DNA from: Opitutia bacterium
GTDB taxonomy: Bacteria > Verrucomicrobiota > Verrucomicrobiia > Opitutales > Opitutaceae
DNA length: 39,471 nt
Reading direction: 5' to 3'
Assembly (NCBI GenBank): GCA_003142955.1
Contig: PLOH01000110.1
Span: 1 to 39,471, forward strand
The translations under genes were made by a program, and so were the position numbers. The notes under the pieces were generated by a model, which saw only the letters and a list, made by a program, of their open reading frames with translations, had not been told where the DNA came from and did not search any database. The stretch's first letter is position 1. Each line of letters begins with the position of its first letter. Positions 22,808-35,256 of the stretch are shown here, piece after piece.

Positions 22808-25333
22808 ATGAGTTTCGTCCTCAAGATGGCGTGGCGGGATTCCCGCGCCAGCCGGCGGCGGCTGGTGCTGTTCTCGCTTTCCATCGTGCTGGGAGTCGCC
22901 GCGCTCGTCGCCATCGGCTCGTTCCGCGACAACCTCCGGCAGGCCGTGGCGGACCAATCCAAGACCCTGCTCGGCGCCGATCTGGCGGTGACTTCGCGGC
23001 AGAAGCTGACGGGAGAGGCGCGCGCCTTCCTGGACGGTTTGGGAGGCGAACAGGCGCGCGAAGTCGCGTTTTCATCGATGATCGTGTTCCCCACCCGCGG
23101 GGGGCAGACGCGGATCGCGCAGGTGCGGGCGATGGAGGGCGGCTTTCCGTTTTACGGCGAGGCCGTGACGGTGCCGGCGGGGGCGCTCAAGCAACTCGAC
23201 GCGGGCGATGCCGCCGTGGTCGAAGACACGCTGATGACGCAGTTTGGTCTGCAGGTGGGCGAGCCGATCCGGGTGGGGGAGGCGACGTTCCCCATCGCGG
23301 GAGCGCTGCAGAAGATCCCCGGTGAATCGCCCGCGGTGGCGATGCTGGCGCCGCGGGTCTACCTCCCGTTGCGCGCGCTCGAGCAGACCCACCTGGTGCA
23401 GACGGGCAGCCTGGTGCGTTACCGCACCTATTTCAAATTCTCGTCCGGCTTCGATGTGGAAGCCTTGGTCCGCAACCTGCGCGAGCGGTTTCGCGGGCTG
23501 CAGCTCGGCTTCGACACCGTGGAGCAGCGGAAGCGCGACCTCGGACGAGTGCTGGACAACGTGGAATCGTTTCTGAACCTGGTGGGTTTCATTGCCCTGC
23601 TGCTGGGGGCGATCGGGGTGGCGAGTGCGATGCAGGTTTATGTGCAACAAAAGGTGGCGACCATCGCTGTGCTCCGCTGCCTTGGCGCCACGGCTCGCCG
23701 CAGCTTCGCGGTGTATCTGTGCCAGGGCTTGGGGCTTGGCCTGCTGGGGGCGGCAATGGGGGCCCTCCTCGGGCTGGCCGCGCAGCTGGCGCTGCCGGCG
23801 GTTTTTCGGAGCTTTCTCCCGGTCGACGCGCCCGTGTTCATCTCCTGGCAGGCGGTGGCTGGCGGGATGGGCGCCGGACTCGGTGTCTGTCTGCTCTTCA
23901 CCTTGCTGCCGCTAATGTCCATTCGGCGGGTGTCGCCCCTTCGCGCGCTGCGCGCAGGTTATGGCGAAGATGTGCCCAAACGCGACCCGCTGCAATGGGT
24001 GCTCTACGGCCTCATCGGGATGTCGGTTTTCGGATGCGCCTGGTGGCAGACCAACCGATGGCAGCGCGGCCTCGGTTTCGCCCTGGCGCTGGCGGCGACG
24101 TTTGGTGTGCTCACCGGCGTCGCCCGTCTCCTCACGTGGGCGGCGCGGCGGTGGGTTCCCCGGCGTTTGCCCTACGTCTGGAGGCAGGGATTGGCCAACC
24201 TCTACCGGCCGAACAATCGCACGGTCCTCCTGCTGGTGTCGCTCGGCCTCGGCACGTTTCTGGTTCTGACGCTGTACCTGACGCGGGCATCGCTGCTGGC
24301 GGAGTTTCGCGGTTCCACGGGCGATGACCGGCCGAACCTGCTTTTCTTTGATGTCCAGGACGACCAGCTGGCCGGTGTCGATGCCCTGCTCCAGGCCGGG
24401 GGCGCGCCTGTCCGGCAGGAGGCGCCGATCGTCACCATGCGGATCAGCGTCCTGAAAGGCCGGCCCGTGGAGGAATTGTCGCGCGACCGGGCGCCGGGCC
24501 GGGGCGGCTGGGCGTTGCGCCGCGAGTATCGCTGCACCTACCGGGGACGGCTCGCGGAAACGGAACGGGTCGTCGCGGGATCGTTCGTGGGCCGCGTGAG
24601 CCCGGGGACGGACGTGGTGCCGATTTCGGTTGAACAAGGACTGGCGAAGGAGCTGCAAGTGCAGATCGGAGACGAGATCACGTTTGACGTTCAGGGCGTG
24701 CCCATCCGCACCCGCGTGGGGAGCCTTCGGGCGGTGGAATGGCAGCGGATGCAGGCCAATTTCTTCGTGGTGTTTCCCGAAGGGGTGCTGGAAGCGGCGC
24801 CGAAGTTCTTCGTCGTCGCGACGCGGGTGGGTTCTTCGGCGCAATCGGCAGCCCTGCAGCAGGCGGTGGTGCGCGCGTATCCGAATGTTTCCGCCATCGA
24901 CCTGGGCCTGGTGCTGCAGACGCTGGATGCGATCTTCACGAAGGTGGCGCTGGTCGTGCAGTTCATGGCGCTGTTCGTGGCGCTGACGGGCGTGATTGTG
25001 ATGGCGGGAGCGGTGCTGACGGGTCGTTTCCAACGGGTGCGGGAAAGTGTGCTGCTGCGCACGCTCGGCGCCACGCGCCGGCAGGTGCAGCGGATCATGC
25101 TCGCCGAATACAGCGTGCTCGGTCTGCTGGCCTCGGGCACCGGCAGCCTGCTGGCCGTCGGCGCAAACTGGTTGTTGGTCCATTTCGTCTTCGAAACGCG
25201 TTTTGCCCCGTCCCCGTTGCTGCTGTTGGTGGCCGTCGTCGCGGTCACGACGGTGACGGTCGTCACCGGGCTGCTAGCCAGCCGCGGAGACTGCGACCAT
25301 CCACCGCTGGAAGTGCTGCGGCAGGAGACGTAG
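22808..25333 (+). CDS. ybbP: FtsX-like ABC permease (YbbP type)
   Basis: 841 residues from ATG 22808. The N-terminus (FVLKMAWRDSRASRRRLVLF, then SIVLGVAALVAIGSFRDNL) is the typical YbbP opening helix. A periplasmic domain follows, then a first FtsX core of three helices (FLNLVGFIALLLGAIGVASA to LLFTLLPLMSIRRVSPLRAL). Next come a middle pair of helices, a second periplasmic domain, and a second FtsX core at the end (VVQFMALFVALTGVIVMAGA to LLLLVAVVAVTTVTVVTGLL). About ten helices in total fits the duplicated YbbP topology. It pairs with the upstream ATPase. The role of YbbAP is not settled; hydrophobic-compound or lipid extraction from the membrane has been proposed. Confidence 0.9.
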   Translation: MSFVLKMAWRDSRASRRRLVLFSLSIVLGVAALVAIGSFRDNLRQAVADQSKTLLGADLAVTSRQKLTGEARAFLDGLGGEQAREVAFSSMIVFPTRGGQTRIAQVRAMEGGFPFYGEAVTVPAGALKQLDAGDAAVVEDTLMTQFGLQVGEPIRVGEATFPIAGALQKIPGESPAVAMLAPRVYLPLRALEQTHLVQTGSLVRYRTYFKFSSGFDVEALVRNLRERFRGLQLGFDTVEQRKRDLGRVLDNVESFLNLVGFIALLLGAIGVASAMQVYVQQKVATIAVLRCLGATARRSFAVYLCQGLGLGLLGAAMGALLGLAAQLALPAVFRSFLPVDAPVFISWQAVAGGMGAGLGVCLLFTLLPLMSIRRVSPLRALRAGYGEDVPKRDPLQWVLYGLIGMSVFGCAWWQTNRWQRGLGFALALAATFGVLTGVARLLTWAARRWVPRRLPYVWRQGLANLYRPNNRTVLLLVSLGLGTFLVLTLYLTRASLLAEFRGSTGDDRPNLLFFDVQDDQLAGVDALLQAGGAPVRQEAPIVTMRISVLKGRPVEELSRDRAPGRGGWALRREYRCTYRGRLAETERVVAGSFVGRVSPGTDVVPISVEQGLAKELQVQIGDEITFDVQGVPIRTRVGSLRAVEWQRMQANFFVVFPEGVLEAAPKFFVVATRVGSSAQSAALQQAVVRAYPNVSAIDLGLVLQTLDAIFTKVALVVQFMALFVALTGVIVMAGAVLTGRFQRVRESVLLRTLGATRRQVQRIMLAEYSVLGLLASGTGSLLAVGANWLLVHFVFETRFAPSPLLLLVAVVAVTTVTVVTGLLASRGDCDHPPLEVLRQET

Positions 25334-25353
25334 GAGCGATGTCTCCACTGGTG

Positions 25354-25425
25354 GGTAGGGCCGGCGCTCGTCGCCGGGCCATATTCCAATCAAGAAATGG
25401 TCCGCCGACGAGCGGCGACCCTACC
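25354..25425. repeat. Inverted REP pair (REPIN-like) with compensatory stem changes
   Basis: Two 28-base arms (25354-25381 and, inverted, 25398-25425) begin GGTAGGG and share the loop CTCGT. The left stem is CCGGCG/CGCCGG; the right stem, on the minus strand, is CGCCG/CGGCG. The arms differ at four positions, two of which are a G-C to C-G exchange that keeps the hairpin. It lies between convergent permease and homoserine dehydrogenase genes and may also serve both transcripts as an end structure. Confidence 0.8.
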
Positions 25426-25468
25426 ACAACCGCCGGGATCAGGATCAGAAATCCGCTGCGGCGGATTC

Positions 25469-26806
25469 CTAGTCGAAATCCTCGACTGGCAGAAGCCGCG
25501 AGGGACCTTTCACCGCGGGAATCTTCGCGATGGCGGCGCAGCACCGATCCATCGCGGCGCGATTGGCGGTATGCGTCATCAGGATCACCGGCACCGTTTC
25601 GCCTTCGTGCCCTTCCGGCTGGATGATCGACGAGATGCTGATGCCCCCGGTGCTGAGGATGGCCGAGATTTTCGCAATCACGCCCGGGCGATCCATCACG
25701 TCGAGGCGGAGATAGAAACGCGAGGAGGTCTCCGCCAGCGGAATGACGCGGCCTTTGGTGACATGCGGGACGAAGGCCGGCACGCGCTGCGGCGTGCCGT
25801 GTCGCAAATCAAGCGCGGCGTCGGCCAGATCGCTCAGAACCGCGCTGGCGGTGGCGTCCTTGCCCGCTCCGCGCCCGTAATAAAGCGTGTCACCGATGGG
25901 AGAGCCCGAAATGAAGACCGCGTTGAAGACGTCGTTGACACTCGCCAGCACATGATGGTCGGGCACCAGCGTCGGACCGACCGAGACGCTGATGCGATTG
26001 GCGGCGGGGGAGGGTTTCTTCCCGGCCCGACCGGTTGGCGGGACCGTCTTCACGATACCGAGCAGCTTGATGGTGTACCCGAGCTGGGTGGCAAAACGGA
26101 TGTCGAGCGGAGTGAGCTGGCGGATGCCTTCGACGTGGATGTCGTCGTGATTCACCCAGAACCCATGGGCCAGCGAGGCGAGGATGCCGGTTTTGTGGGC
26201 CGCATCGTGACCGTCGATGTCAAGCGTCGGATCGGCCTCGGCATAACCGAGTCGCTGGGCGTCGGCGAGCACGTCGGCAAAGGCGGCTCCTTCCCGCTTC
26301 ATCCGGGTGAGGATGTAGTTGCAGGTGCCGTTGACGATGCCGTAGATCCGGTCGATCCGGTTGCCGACCAGGCTTTCGCGCACGACCTTGATGATGGGGA
26401 TTCCGCCGGCGACACTGGCTTCGTAGTAGAGATTGGTTCCAAATTTGCGGGCGGCGGCGAACAACTCCGGGCCGTGGGCGGACAGCAAGGCTTTATTCGC
26501 GGTGACGACCGGCTTGCCGCGTTCCAGCGCTGCGAGAATCATCGTCCGGGCGATGCCGGTGCCCCCGACCAATTCGATCACGACCTGCACGGCGGGATCC
26601 TCGACCACCTCGTGCCAGTTCAGCGTCAGGACCGACGGCGAAATCGGGTAGGGGCGCGGTTCATCGAACGCCTTGACTGCGACTTTGCCGATGCCGAGCC
26701 GGAGGCCGATGCGGGCGGCCATGAGGTCCGCATTCTGCTGGAGAGCGTGAAATACGCCGCTGCCCACGGTGCCGCCGCCGATCATGCCAATGTTGATCTG
26801 GTCCAT
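25469..26806 (-). CDS. hom: Homoserine dehydrogenase
   Basis: 445 residues from ATG 26806 (MDQINIGMIGGGTVGSGV), which places the Rossmann glycine motif at the N-terminus as in the family; the frame upstream is unrelated. Signature elements: VVTANKALLSAHG, YYEASVAGGIPIIK, IVNGTCNYILTRM, and GYAEADPTLDIDGHDAAHKT with the catalytic Lys. The C-terminal ACT domain (DRPGVIAKISAILSTGGISI) implies feedback control by threonine or a related amino acid. It reduces aspartate semialdehyde to homoserine for threonine and methionine synthesis. It is a single gene here, convergent with the permease. Confidence 0.95.
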   Translation of the reverse strand: MDQINIGMIGGGTVGSGVFHALQQNADLMAARIGLRLGIGKVAVKAFDEPRPYPISPSVLTLNWHEVVEDPAVQVVIELVGGTGIARTMILAALERGKPVVTANKALLSAHGPELFAAARKFGTNLYYEASVAGGIPIIKVVRESLVGNRIDRIYGIVNGTCNYILTRMKREGAAFADVLADAQRLGYAEADPTLDIDGHDAAHKTGILASLAHGFWVNHDDIHVEGIRQLTPLDIRFATQLGYTIKLLGIVKTVPPTGRAGKKPSPAANRISVSVGPTLVPDHHVLASVNDVFNAVFISGSPIGDTLYYGRGAGKDATASAVLSDLADAALDLRHGTPQRVPAFVPHVTKGRVIPLAETSSRFYLRLDVMDRPGVIAKISAILSTGGISISSIIQPEGHEGETVPVILMTHTANRAAMDRCCAAIAKIPAVKGPSRLLPVEDFD

Positions 26807-27159
26807 AAACGTCCCCGAGCAAAGACAGAGAAACCCGTCCCGACAATCCCGATCGTCTCGATTCCCCCACAGTGGTGAAGCCTGGAATGGTCGGCCGTTC
26901 CGGCACCTGGCCGAAAGAGACGCAGGCTTCCCAGCCTGCATTGACGTTATTCGGACGACATGGCACCTGCCAACCCGGACCCTTACCGCCGCGGTGAAGC
27001 CTCGGCTAAACCCGAGCCTTTTTACAGGAGACAACCAAAAAAACGTAGATTGATCGGTTCATCCGCTGAACATCGTGGAATAAAAGATCGCGGGTGGAAT
27101 GCGTGTCGGATGTTACTGCGCTGCGGCGGGAATCGGTAGGTCCAGACGCTCGCTCGTAG
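26807..27159. other. Intergenic stretch between the toxin gene and homoserine dehydrogenase
   Basis: 353 bases without a supported gene. It holds the hairpin repeat at 26922-26939 and an imperfect hairpin at 26997-27020 (CTCGG/CCGAG) followed on the plus strand by TTTTT. The upstream leader of hom presumably lies near 26807-26900, but I see no attenuator peptide or clear promoter. Confidence 0.4.
26922..26939. repeat. GCAGGCT palindrome
   Basis: GCAGGCT-TCCC-AGCCTGC, a perfect 7-bp stem with a 4-base loop, flanked by GACGC and ATTGACG. It looks like another short dispersed palindrome, but only this copy is in the window. Confidence 0.5.
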
Positions 27160-27555
27160 TCACCAGAGGGTAGAAACCACCGCAGCGTCGGTGATATTGG
27201 CGTCTTTCGTGATCAACGGCAATCGGTGAACTTTCGCCGTGGCTGCAATGATCCGGTCGAACTGATCGCCATGCGGCAATGCCAATGCCGGGGCGGCAAG
27301 GGCGATATCCAGCGTGATCGAGAGCACCGATACGTAGTTGAGCAGGTGACCGAGGACCGTCGTCGGTGAACCGTTGAATGCGATGCGTCCGATGTGGAGC
27401 AAAAGCCCGATTTCCTGCAGAGAAACATCGGAAATCGCCAGCTGCTCGTAAGGCGTGGTGTGGATGGCGCGGGCCGCCTTGATGCTCAAACGATCTTCAT
27501 CGGTCGCAGCCCAAAGGAAGGCGTGGGTATCGAGCAGGTATTTGAGGCGGGCCAT
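27160..27555 (-). CDS. VapC-like PIN-domain toxin
   Basis: 131 residues from ATG 27555. The PIN ribonuclease acidic residues are visible: KYLLDTHAFLWAATDED (first Asp), SDVSLQEIGLLLHIGRI (Glu), and HGDQFDRIIAATAKVHRLPL followed by ITKDANI (two Asp). It has the normal length for VapC. The start codon shares one base with the stop of the upstream antitoxin gene (TAATG), so the two are translationally coupled. It probably cleaves RNA when free of its antitoxin; the target is unknown. Downstream is a gap leading to hom. Confidence 0.9.
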   Translation of the reverse strand: MARLKYLLDTHAFLWAATDEDRLSIKAARAIHTTPYEQLAISDVSLQEIGLLLHIGRIAFNGSPTTVLGHLLNYVSVLSITLDIALAAPALALPHGDQFDRIIAATAKVHRLPLITKDANITDAAVVSTLW

Positions 27556-27776
27556 TACAGCGACGGTTTCCAGTGGTCGTTGGTCAGCGTCGGCTTTGTC
27601 AGGTCCTCATGGAAGACGATCTTGCCCTTGGCGGCCCCAAGCAGGGATTTCCGGGGCGCGGCCGCCGTAAAGAGATATTCGCCCTCTTTGTCCTGCACGC
27701 GGACGGCCTCGCCTTTGCGCGCCTTTGCTTTGTAGGTGGCGAAATTCCGGAGAAACCCGCGCGTATTCGTGACCAT
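27555..27776 (-). CDS. VapB/Phd-like antitoxin
   Basis: 73 residues from ATG 27776. The N-terminal half (MVTNTRGFLRNFATYKAKAR, then KGEAVRVQDKEGEYLFTA) resembles a Phd/YefM or VapB DNA-binding half. The C-terminal half (KGKIVFHEDLTKPTLTNDHW) is the flexible region that wraps the PIN toxin. It precedes the toxin with a one-base overlap, the classical antitoxin-first order. It probably represses its own promoter. The exact antitoxin family is uncertain because the DNA-binding fold is hard to tell by eye. Confidence 0.8.
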   Translation of the reverse strand: MVTNTRGFLRNFATYKAKARKGEAVRVQDKEGEYLFTAAAPRKSLLGAAKGKIVFHEDLTKPTLTNDHWKPSL

Positions 27777-27783
27777 GCGGCAC

Positions 27784-27810
27784 GATGTATGACAGACCGT
27801 GGATTGTCAA
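27784..27810 (-). promoter_or_regulatory. Possible promoter of the toxin-antitoxin operon
   Basis: On the minus strand a perfect TTGACA (27805-27810) is followed after 15 bases by TACATC (27784-27789), 7 bases before the antitoxin ATG. The -35 is good but the -10 and spacing are poor, so confidence is low. A leaderless or very short leader would result. Confidence 0.3.
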
Positions 27811-27864
27811 GCAACGGACTTTGCCCTCATCTTCGGTCGCGGCCTCAGGCCTCCGATTCGAGCA

Positions 27865-28183
27865 TTATGTGCTCAGTCCGCCGTTTACACCCAAGGACTG
27901 TCCAGTGACTGCCGCGGCCGAGAAGGATAAGAAATAATCTACGGCATCCGCCACTTCGCCGAGCGCAACTCGTCTGCCGGTCGAAATCGCGTATATCACA
28001 TCGCGTGATTCTCGCTTCGACTCCCAAGCGAGAGAGGTCAGTGGATAAAGTCGAAGCGGCCTGCTCGTCTTGATGGTAAAGCGTGGCGATGAATACACCC
28101 CGACTGGCGAGGCGCAGGGCTATAGCGTGGCCAATTCCGCGAGTGCCTCCTGATATAATTGCGACCTGAGTCCGGCCAAGCAG
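27865..28183 (-). pseudogene. Short-chain dehydrogenase pseudogene with internal deletion and frameshift
   Basis: Directly after the stop of the MacB-like gene, the minus strand reads TQVAIISGGTRGIGHAIALR and LASRGVFIATLYHQDEQ, ending CDIRDFD. This is the first third of an SDR with its TGxxxGIG cofactor loop. The frame then changes (around 27970-28005) and GEVADAVDYFLSFSAAAVTG followed by QSLGVNGGLST appears, the last 35 residues of an SDR. The middle part, some 130 residues with the catalytic Ser and YxxxK, is missing, and there is no start codon. The two pieces fit one parent gene, so this is decay in place. Confidence 0.8.
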
Positions 28184-30622
28184 CTAATCGCACCGCAGTG
28201 CGACGATCGGATTCACCTTCATCGCGCGTCGGGCGGGGATATAGCAGGCGAGCAGGGCAATGAGGGCGAGGGCGACGGCCACCACCGACAGCGTGACGGG
28301 GTCGTTGCTCCCGATGCCGAACAGCATGGAAGACAGAAACCGCGTCAGACCGAAGGCGCCGGCAATTCCCATGACGAGCCCGATGGCGGTCAGCGACATC
28401 CCGGAGCGCAGGATGAGGCCTAGAATATCCGCGGCACTCGCGCCGAGCGCCGCGCGGATGCCGATCTCGCGGGTGCGCCGCACGACGGAATAGGAAATGA
28501 CGCCATAGAGTCCAATGGCTGAGAGCGCGAGGGCCACCCCGGCGAAGATGGTCAGGAGGATGGTATAGAATCGGTCGGCTCCAACCGACTCGGACTTGAT
28601 CTGCTCGAGGGTCTTCAAGTCCTGCACCACCTGGTCCGGATCGACTTCGTGGATCGCCTTTGGAATCAAACGTTGGATGGAACCTGGCGCCATGGTTCCG
28701 CGAACGACCAGCGCCTGGCCCGTTTGCGGACTCTGGTCGTGGGTCACGTACATGCCGGGACTGTAATCGTTGTTCGAGCCGAGACCGCCGACCTTCTCGT
28801 CGGCGATCACGCCGACGACCTCCCAGGGAATTTCGGGGCCGAGGGCCGTCTTCGCGAACGCGATCTCCTCGACCAGGATCCGCTTGCCGATCGGATTCTC
28901 ATTCGGAAAATACTTTTTGGCCATGGTCTCGTTGATCACCGTAGCCGGCAGGGCGCCCTTGACGTCGTGTTCGTCGAGAAAACGCCCGCGCGTGAGCCGG
29001 ATCCCGAGAGTCCGGAAATACGAGGAACCGACCATCTTGAAGAAGCAGGCGGGGCGATTGGCCGGGTCGACCGCGGTCGCGCCGACGATTTGAAACGGCA
29101 TGCCATAGCCCCAACCCTGCATCGGAAGGGCCGAGGTGAGGGCCACGTCGCGCACGCCGGGAATTTCCCGGGTTCTTTCGGCGATGCGCCGCAGGTAGAT
29201 TCTGAACTCGTCGGCCGAGTGGAAGCGCCGGCCGGAAATTGGCAGGTACGCGGTGATCACGTTCGTGGAGTCGAATCCGGTCTCGACCGCCTGCATCTTG
29301 AAGAAACTGCGGATCAGCAAACCGGCGCCGGTCAGCAGCATGAAGGCGAGGGCAACCTCGGCCACCACCACGGCGCCGCGCAGTCGCTGGCGCGCGCGGC
29401 TCGCGCTCGCCCCGTGGCCGCCCTGCTTGATCACCGTCGCCTGGTCGGGCCGGGTCGCCTTGATCGCCGGGAAGACTCCGAAAATGACACCCGTCAGGAC
29501 CGACACGCCGAGGACAAACAGGAGCACCCGTGCGTCCATCGCGACATAGACGTTTGGTGGCAGGATTCCTGGAGGGATCCCCACCTTGAGCGCCTTCAGG
29601 CCGGCATAGGCGACCAGAAGCCCCAGCGCGCCGCCGAACAGGGAAAGCACCACGCTCTCCGTCAGGAATTGGCGCATGAGCCTCCACCGTCCCGCTCCCA
29701 GGGCGGCCCGGATCGCGACCTCGCGCTCCCGCGCCATGCCCCGGGCAAGACTCAGATTGGCCAGATTCGCGCAGGCGATCAGCAGCACCATTCCCACGGC
29801 GCCCATGAGAACGTAGAGGGACCGTCGCAATGCGGGATTCACGAGCACCTCGCTGAAAGGATCGATGCCCACGCCCCAACCTTTGTTCGACTTGGGATAG
29901 TCCTGCGCGATGCGCGCGGCGAGGGCGTCCATCTGCGTGCGCGCCTGCTCCAGCGTGACGCCCGGCTTGAGCAAAGCCCAGGCGCCGAACCAGTGGAAAT
30001 CGCGGGTCATGTTTTCGGGTCCGAAGGCCAGCGGCCGCCAGATCTTGGTCTCCGTCCGGTCAAAAATGCGGGCCGGCATGACGCCGATCACCGTGTACAG
30101 CTCGCCATCGAGCGAGATCGTACGGCCCAGGACGCCGGGATCGCCTCCGTACCGGGAAATCCAGAACTTGTGGCTGATCACCGCGACGTGATCCCGGCCG
30201 ACCTGGTCCTCGCCCGGGGCAAAGACCCGGCCCAAAGCGGGCGCATCCTTGAACACATCGAAGAAATGCACGGAAACCTTTTCACTGTACACCTGCTCCG
30301 GGTTTTCCAATCCGGTCAGAGTCGCCGGGCCCCACAGCTGCGCGGTCATGTGTTCGAAGACCGTGTTCTGCTTCTCCCAATCGAGGTAGTTCAGGGTCGA
30401 AATGCCGTTGCGGCCGCCGCCGGGTGGTTTCTCGAGGACGCGCACCATCCGGGCGACGTCTGCGTAGGGAGAGGGCCGCAGGAGGATTCCGTCCACATAG
30501 CTGAAGATCGCGGCGTTGGCGCCGATGCCAATCGCCAGAGTCGTGACGGCGACGACCGCGAACCCCGGGCTCTTGAATAGAGTGCGGATTCCAAATCGCA
30601 AATCCTGGATCAATTCGCTCAT
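28184..30622 (-). CDS. MacB-like ABC permease of the ADOP type
   Basis: 812 residues from ATG 30622. MSELIQDLRFGIRTLFKSPG and FAVVAVTTLAIGIGANAAIF are the hallmark opening of the duplicated orphan permeases first described in Acidobacteria (ADOP). A MacB_PCD periplasmic domain follows (YADVARMVRVLEKPPGGGRN onward), then an FtsX core (MGAVGMVLLIACANLANLSL, RALGAGRW-type loop REVAIRAALGAGRWRLMRQF). A second periplasmic domain and a second FtsX core at the end (REIGIRAALGASAADILGLI) complete the fold. No ATPase gene is adjacent. In other genomes these genes often sit with PadR regulators; none is seen here. Function unknown, probably export or envelope stress. Confidence 0.92.
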   Translation of the reverse strand: MSELIQDLRFGIRTLFKSPGFAVVAVTTLAIGIGANAAIFSYVDGILLRPSPYADVARMVRVLEKPPGGGRNGISTLNYLDWEKQNTVFEHMTAQLWGPATLTGLENPEQVYSEKVSVHFFDVFKDAPALGRVFAPGEDQVGRDHVAVISHKFWISRYGGDPGVLGRTISLDGELYTVIGVMPARIFDRTETKIWRPLAFGPENMTRDFHWFGAWALLKPGVTLEQARTQMDALAARIAQDYPKSNKGWGVGIDPFSEVLVNPALRRSLYVLMGAVGMVLLIACANLANLSLARGMAREREVAIRAALGAGRWRLMRQFLTESVVLSLFGGALGLLVAYAGLKALKVGIPPGILPPNVYVAMDARVLLFVLGVSVLTGVIFGVFPAIKATRPDQATVIKQGGHGASASRARQRLRGAVVVAEVALAFMLLTGAGLLIRSFFKMQAVETGFDSTNVITAYLPISGRRFHSADEFRIYLRRIAERTREIPGVRDVALTSALPMQGWGYGMPFQIVGATAVDPANRPACFFKMVGSSYFRTLGIRLTRGRFLDEHDVKGALPATVINETMAKKYFPNENPIGKRILVEEIAFAKTALGPEIPWEVVGVIADEKVGGLGSNNDYSPGMYVTHDQSPQTGQALVVRGTMAPGSIQRLIPKAIHEVDPDQVVQDLKTLEQIKSESVGADRFYTILLTIFAGVALALSAIGLYGVISYSVVRRTREIGIRAALGASAADILGLILRSGMSLTAIGLVMGIAGAFGLTRFLSSMLFGIGSNDPVTLSVVAVALALIALLACYIPARRAMKVNPIVALRCD

Positions 30623-30871
30623 GGGCGGAAGCGGCGCACGGTGCCGAGAATCAACGGATGGAAGTGCATGAGAGGATCAGAACGTTCGCAAGCAGGATCA
30701 ACCCGGACGGCCGCCGTTGCTTGGCGCCCTCGGCCGGCCCCAAGACCTTCCGTGTCTCGGTGGGTCAGCTTGCGCCGAGCCGGATCCACTCGCTGGCCCC
30801 GACCGGGTCGGGGCTGGCGCGCGCGGCCACCCGCGTAGCGGATTCAATCGGATGCGCACGGTCGCGCCTCC
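30623..30871. other. Intergenic region with a 9-bp palindrome
   Basis: 249 bases between two minus-strand genes. At 30796-30814 GCCCCGACC and GGTCGGGGC pair around a single G, 57 bases beyond the stop of the fusion gene. No T-run follows. Short open frames here show no protein-like sequence. Confidence 0.4.
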
Positions 30872-34182
<3,311 letters not shown>

Positions 34183-34186
<4 letters not shown>

Positions 34187-35019
34187 CGGGTCGCGAGCAG
34201 TTCCACGAGCTGCGTGAGCATCCGGTCGCGGTCGCGGCCGGCGAGGGTCAGCGCGAGCTGGGCGAACAACAGGCCGTACGGCGCCCCGATGTCGTAGCGC
34301 CGGCCGGCGACGTTGAAGGCCAGATAGCGGCGTCGGGCGGCCAGCGCGTGCAAAGCAGGGGAAAGCCCGACTGGGCGGCCGCTGGCGGCGGCGCCTTGTT
34401 CCGTCAATAGGTCGAATATTTCCGGGAGCAGCACGTGCATGCCGAAAAAACAAAGGTAGTAGCCCGCCCGCAGCCCGGGAACCAGCAACTGCTGTTCCGC
34501 CACGGTGGGCGTGGGTTTTTCCAGCACGGTCTCAATCTGGTAGAGGGGACGTTCACCTCCGACGAGTCGTCCGCCCACGGTGCCATAAGCGGTCAGGAGG
34601 CTTTCGTGTGTTGGCTGGACGGCGGAGACGGGCGCGTCCTCGGACTCCGCGATGCCGACCAGCTGCCGGGCACAGCTTGTCGGACCATTCGCCACGTGCA
34701 GATGATCGCCGACGAGGTGCAAAAACGCTTCCCCGTTGATGAACTCACGTCCGCAGAGCACGGCATGCCCGTAGCCACCGGGATTGCGCTGCACGACGAA
34801 GCGCACGCGATCGCGCAGGGCGCCGCTGGCCGCAGAGTAAGCGGACTCGTCGCCTGGGCAGACCACCACGCAAAACTCCTCAACGCCCGCGGCGGCGGCT
34901 TCCTCGAGCACGATCTGGAGGGCCGATTTTGATGCGCCCTGCTGGTCGATCAGCATCTGGAGTGGCAGGGTGCGTTGCCGGGGATTGGCCGCAGTGATGA
35001 GGGCTTTTCGGACTTTCAT
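34183..35019 (-). CDS. GalU-like nucleotidyltransferase with degenerate nucleotide loop
   Basis: 278 residues from ATG 35019 (MKVRKALITAANPRQRTLPL). The fold is that of GalU/RmlA: IVLEEAAAAGVEEFCVVVCP, QRNPGGYGHAVLC, EAFLHLVGDHLH (metal-binding Asp), AYGTVGGRLVG, and VLEKPTPTVAE. The signature loop is AAxGxGxR followed by P...PK; here it reads AANPRQRTLPLQMLIDQQ, so both loop glycines are replaced by Asn-Pro-Arg and the Lys position is shifted. It is cotranscribed with, and overlaps by 4 bases, the kinase/pyrophosphorylase fusion. It may be a regulatory or inactive partner, or use an altered nucleotide site. An upstream start at 35097 is less likely. Confidence 0.75.
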
Positions 35020-35256
35020 GGCGGGGGTTCGGCGGGAGACAACCACCGCCGGAGTTTGGTCCGGGCCCAGAACAATGCCGGTGATCAGCGGAGACAACCC
35101 GAAAGAAGGACTGCCGCTCCGCGGTTGACCAGAGCGGCTTTATGAATAGTAAGTGCGGCTCCTGTGTCGCGAGTTGTCGCTGATCCGGGAACGTTTGCGG
35201 ATCCCGCGTCGCAGGCCTATTGTCGATTGCGCCCATCCATCGGTTGAACGGCGAGC

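Noticed and set aside
22494..22811. 105-residue frame across the compound repeat
   Set aside because: It begins inside the ATPase gene and most of it translates palindromic repeats; only the short MTKLIYELET start is reported, as a vestige.
25397..26878. 493-residue plus-strand frame over homoserine dehydrogenase
   Set aside because: Antisense shadow; rich in Arg, Asp and Gly runs and unlike any protein family.
28649..30580. 643-residue plus-strand frame over the ADOP permease
   Set aside because: Mirror of a well-conserved permease in G+C-rich DNA; no family resemblance and no ribosome-binding site.
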